This document shows positions 63,982 to 64,000 of a stretch of 64,000 bases of DNA, in pieces (the stretch's first letter is position 1; each line of letters opens with the position of its first letter). The position numbers and the translations under genes are program-made. Under the pieces are notes generated by a model that saw only the letters and a program-made list of their open reading frames with translations, made no database searches and was not told where the DNA came from. The DNA lies in assembly GCF_008017825.1 (NCBI RefSeq), contig NZ_VRLS01000026.1:106118-170117 (forward strand), read 5' to 3'. This DNA is from Mesonia sp008017825 (lineage in GTDB: Bacteria; Bacteroidota; Bacteroidia; Flavobacteriales; Flavobacteriaceae).

Positions 63982-64000
63982 CACCCCGCTTAGCGCGGTA

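Overview
The window reads as chromosome of a member of the Flavobacteriaceae (Bacteroidota). Evidence: the -7 promoter element TAnnTTTG stands before many genes; most genes lack a Shine-Dalgarno sequence, with a striking exception at rpsU; there are gliding and type IX secretion (T9SS) genes (gldF, gldG, two porP/sprF paralogues, two proteins with type-B C-terminal sorting domains); and the order rpsU-xerC-tRNAs-tuf-tRNA-Trp-secE-nusG-rplKAJL-rpoBC is typical of the phylum. The DNA is AT-rich. The genus cannot be fixed from the sequence alone. I see no insertion sequence, prophage, CRISPR array or rRNA gene.

Layout. 1-8.6 kb: outer-membrane barrel protein, amidohydrolase lipoprotein, metalloprotease lipoprotein, methyltransferase, YkgJ-type cysteine-cluster protein, NamZ-like muramidase, FtsX/LolE-type permease, thioesterase. 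8.9-19.8 kb: cysteine synthase, then two paralogous sodium:alanine symporters with a large periplasmic N-terminal extension, bracketing a GDSL hydrolase, DUF2851, PspC and potassium-channel genes; then a helix-hairpin-helix protein and an acyl-CoA dehydrogenase. 20-35 kb: the translation/transcription core (rpsU, xerC, five tRNAs, tuf, secE, nusG, four ribosomal proteins, rpoB, rpoC, DUF3467), closed by two strong terminators, then prfC on the other strand. 36.9-45 kb: a 14-repeat T9SS adhesin, PorP/SprF and a PorE-like OmpA protein. 45-52.8 kb: idi, queD, manA, a small unknown gene, the minus-strand operon SAM hydrolase-monooxygenase-gldF-gldG, then phoH-type ATPase and purC. 52.8-58.2 kb: PagL-like barrel, a gene broken by two frameshifts, topoisomerase IB, M42 peptidase and a DUF4294 protein. 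58.2-63.8 kb: a second adhesin-PorP-OmpA cassette on the minus strand.

How they work together: two complete three-gene cassettes each pair a type-B-CTD secreted protein with its own PorP/SprF barrel and an OmpA/beta-propeller peptidoglycan anchor, and GldF/GldG belong to the same gliding machinery. The most unusual observations are the SprB-like plus lipoyl-like extension on both symporters, the rpsU Shine-Dalgarno sequence in a genome otherwise lacking them, a palindrome family (CGCTTCCGCGGAAGCG) that recurs inside unrelated genes and is read as A-x-A-x-A, several probable leaderless transcripts, and the doubly frameshifted gene at 54.2-54.9 kb. Nothing here amounts to an obviously new defence or mobile system.
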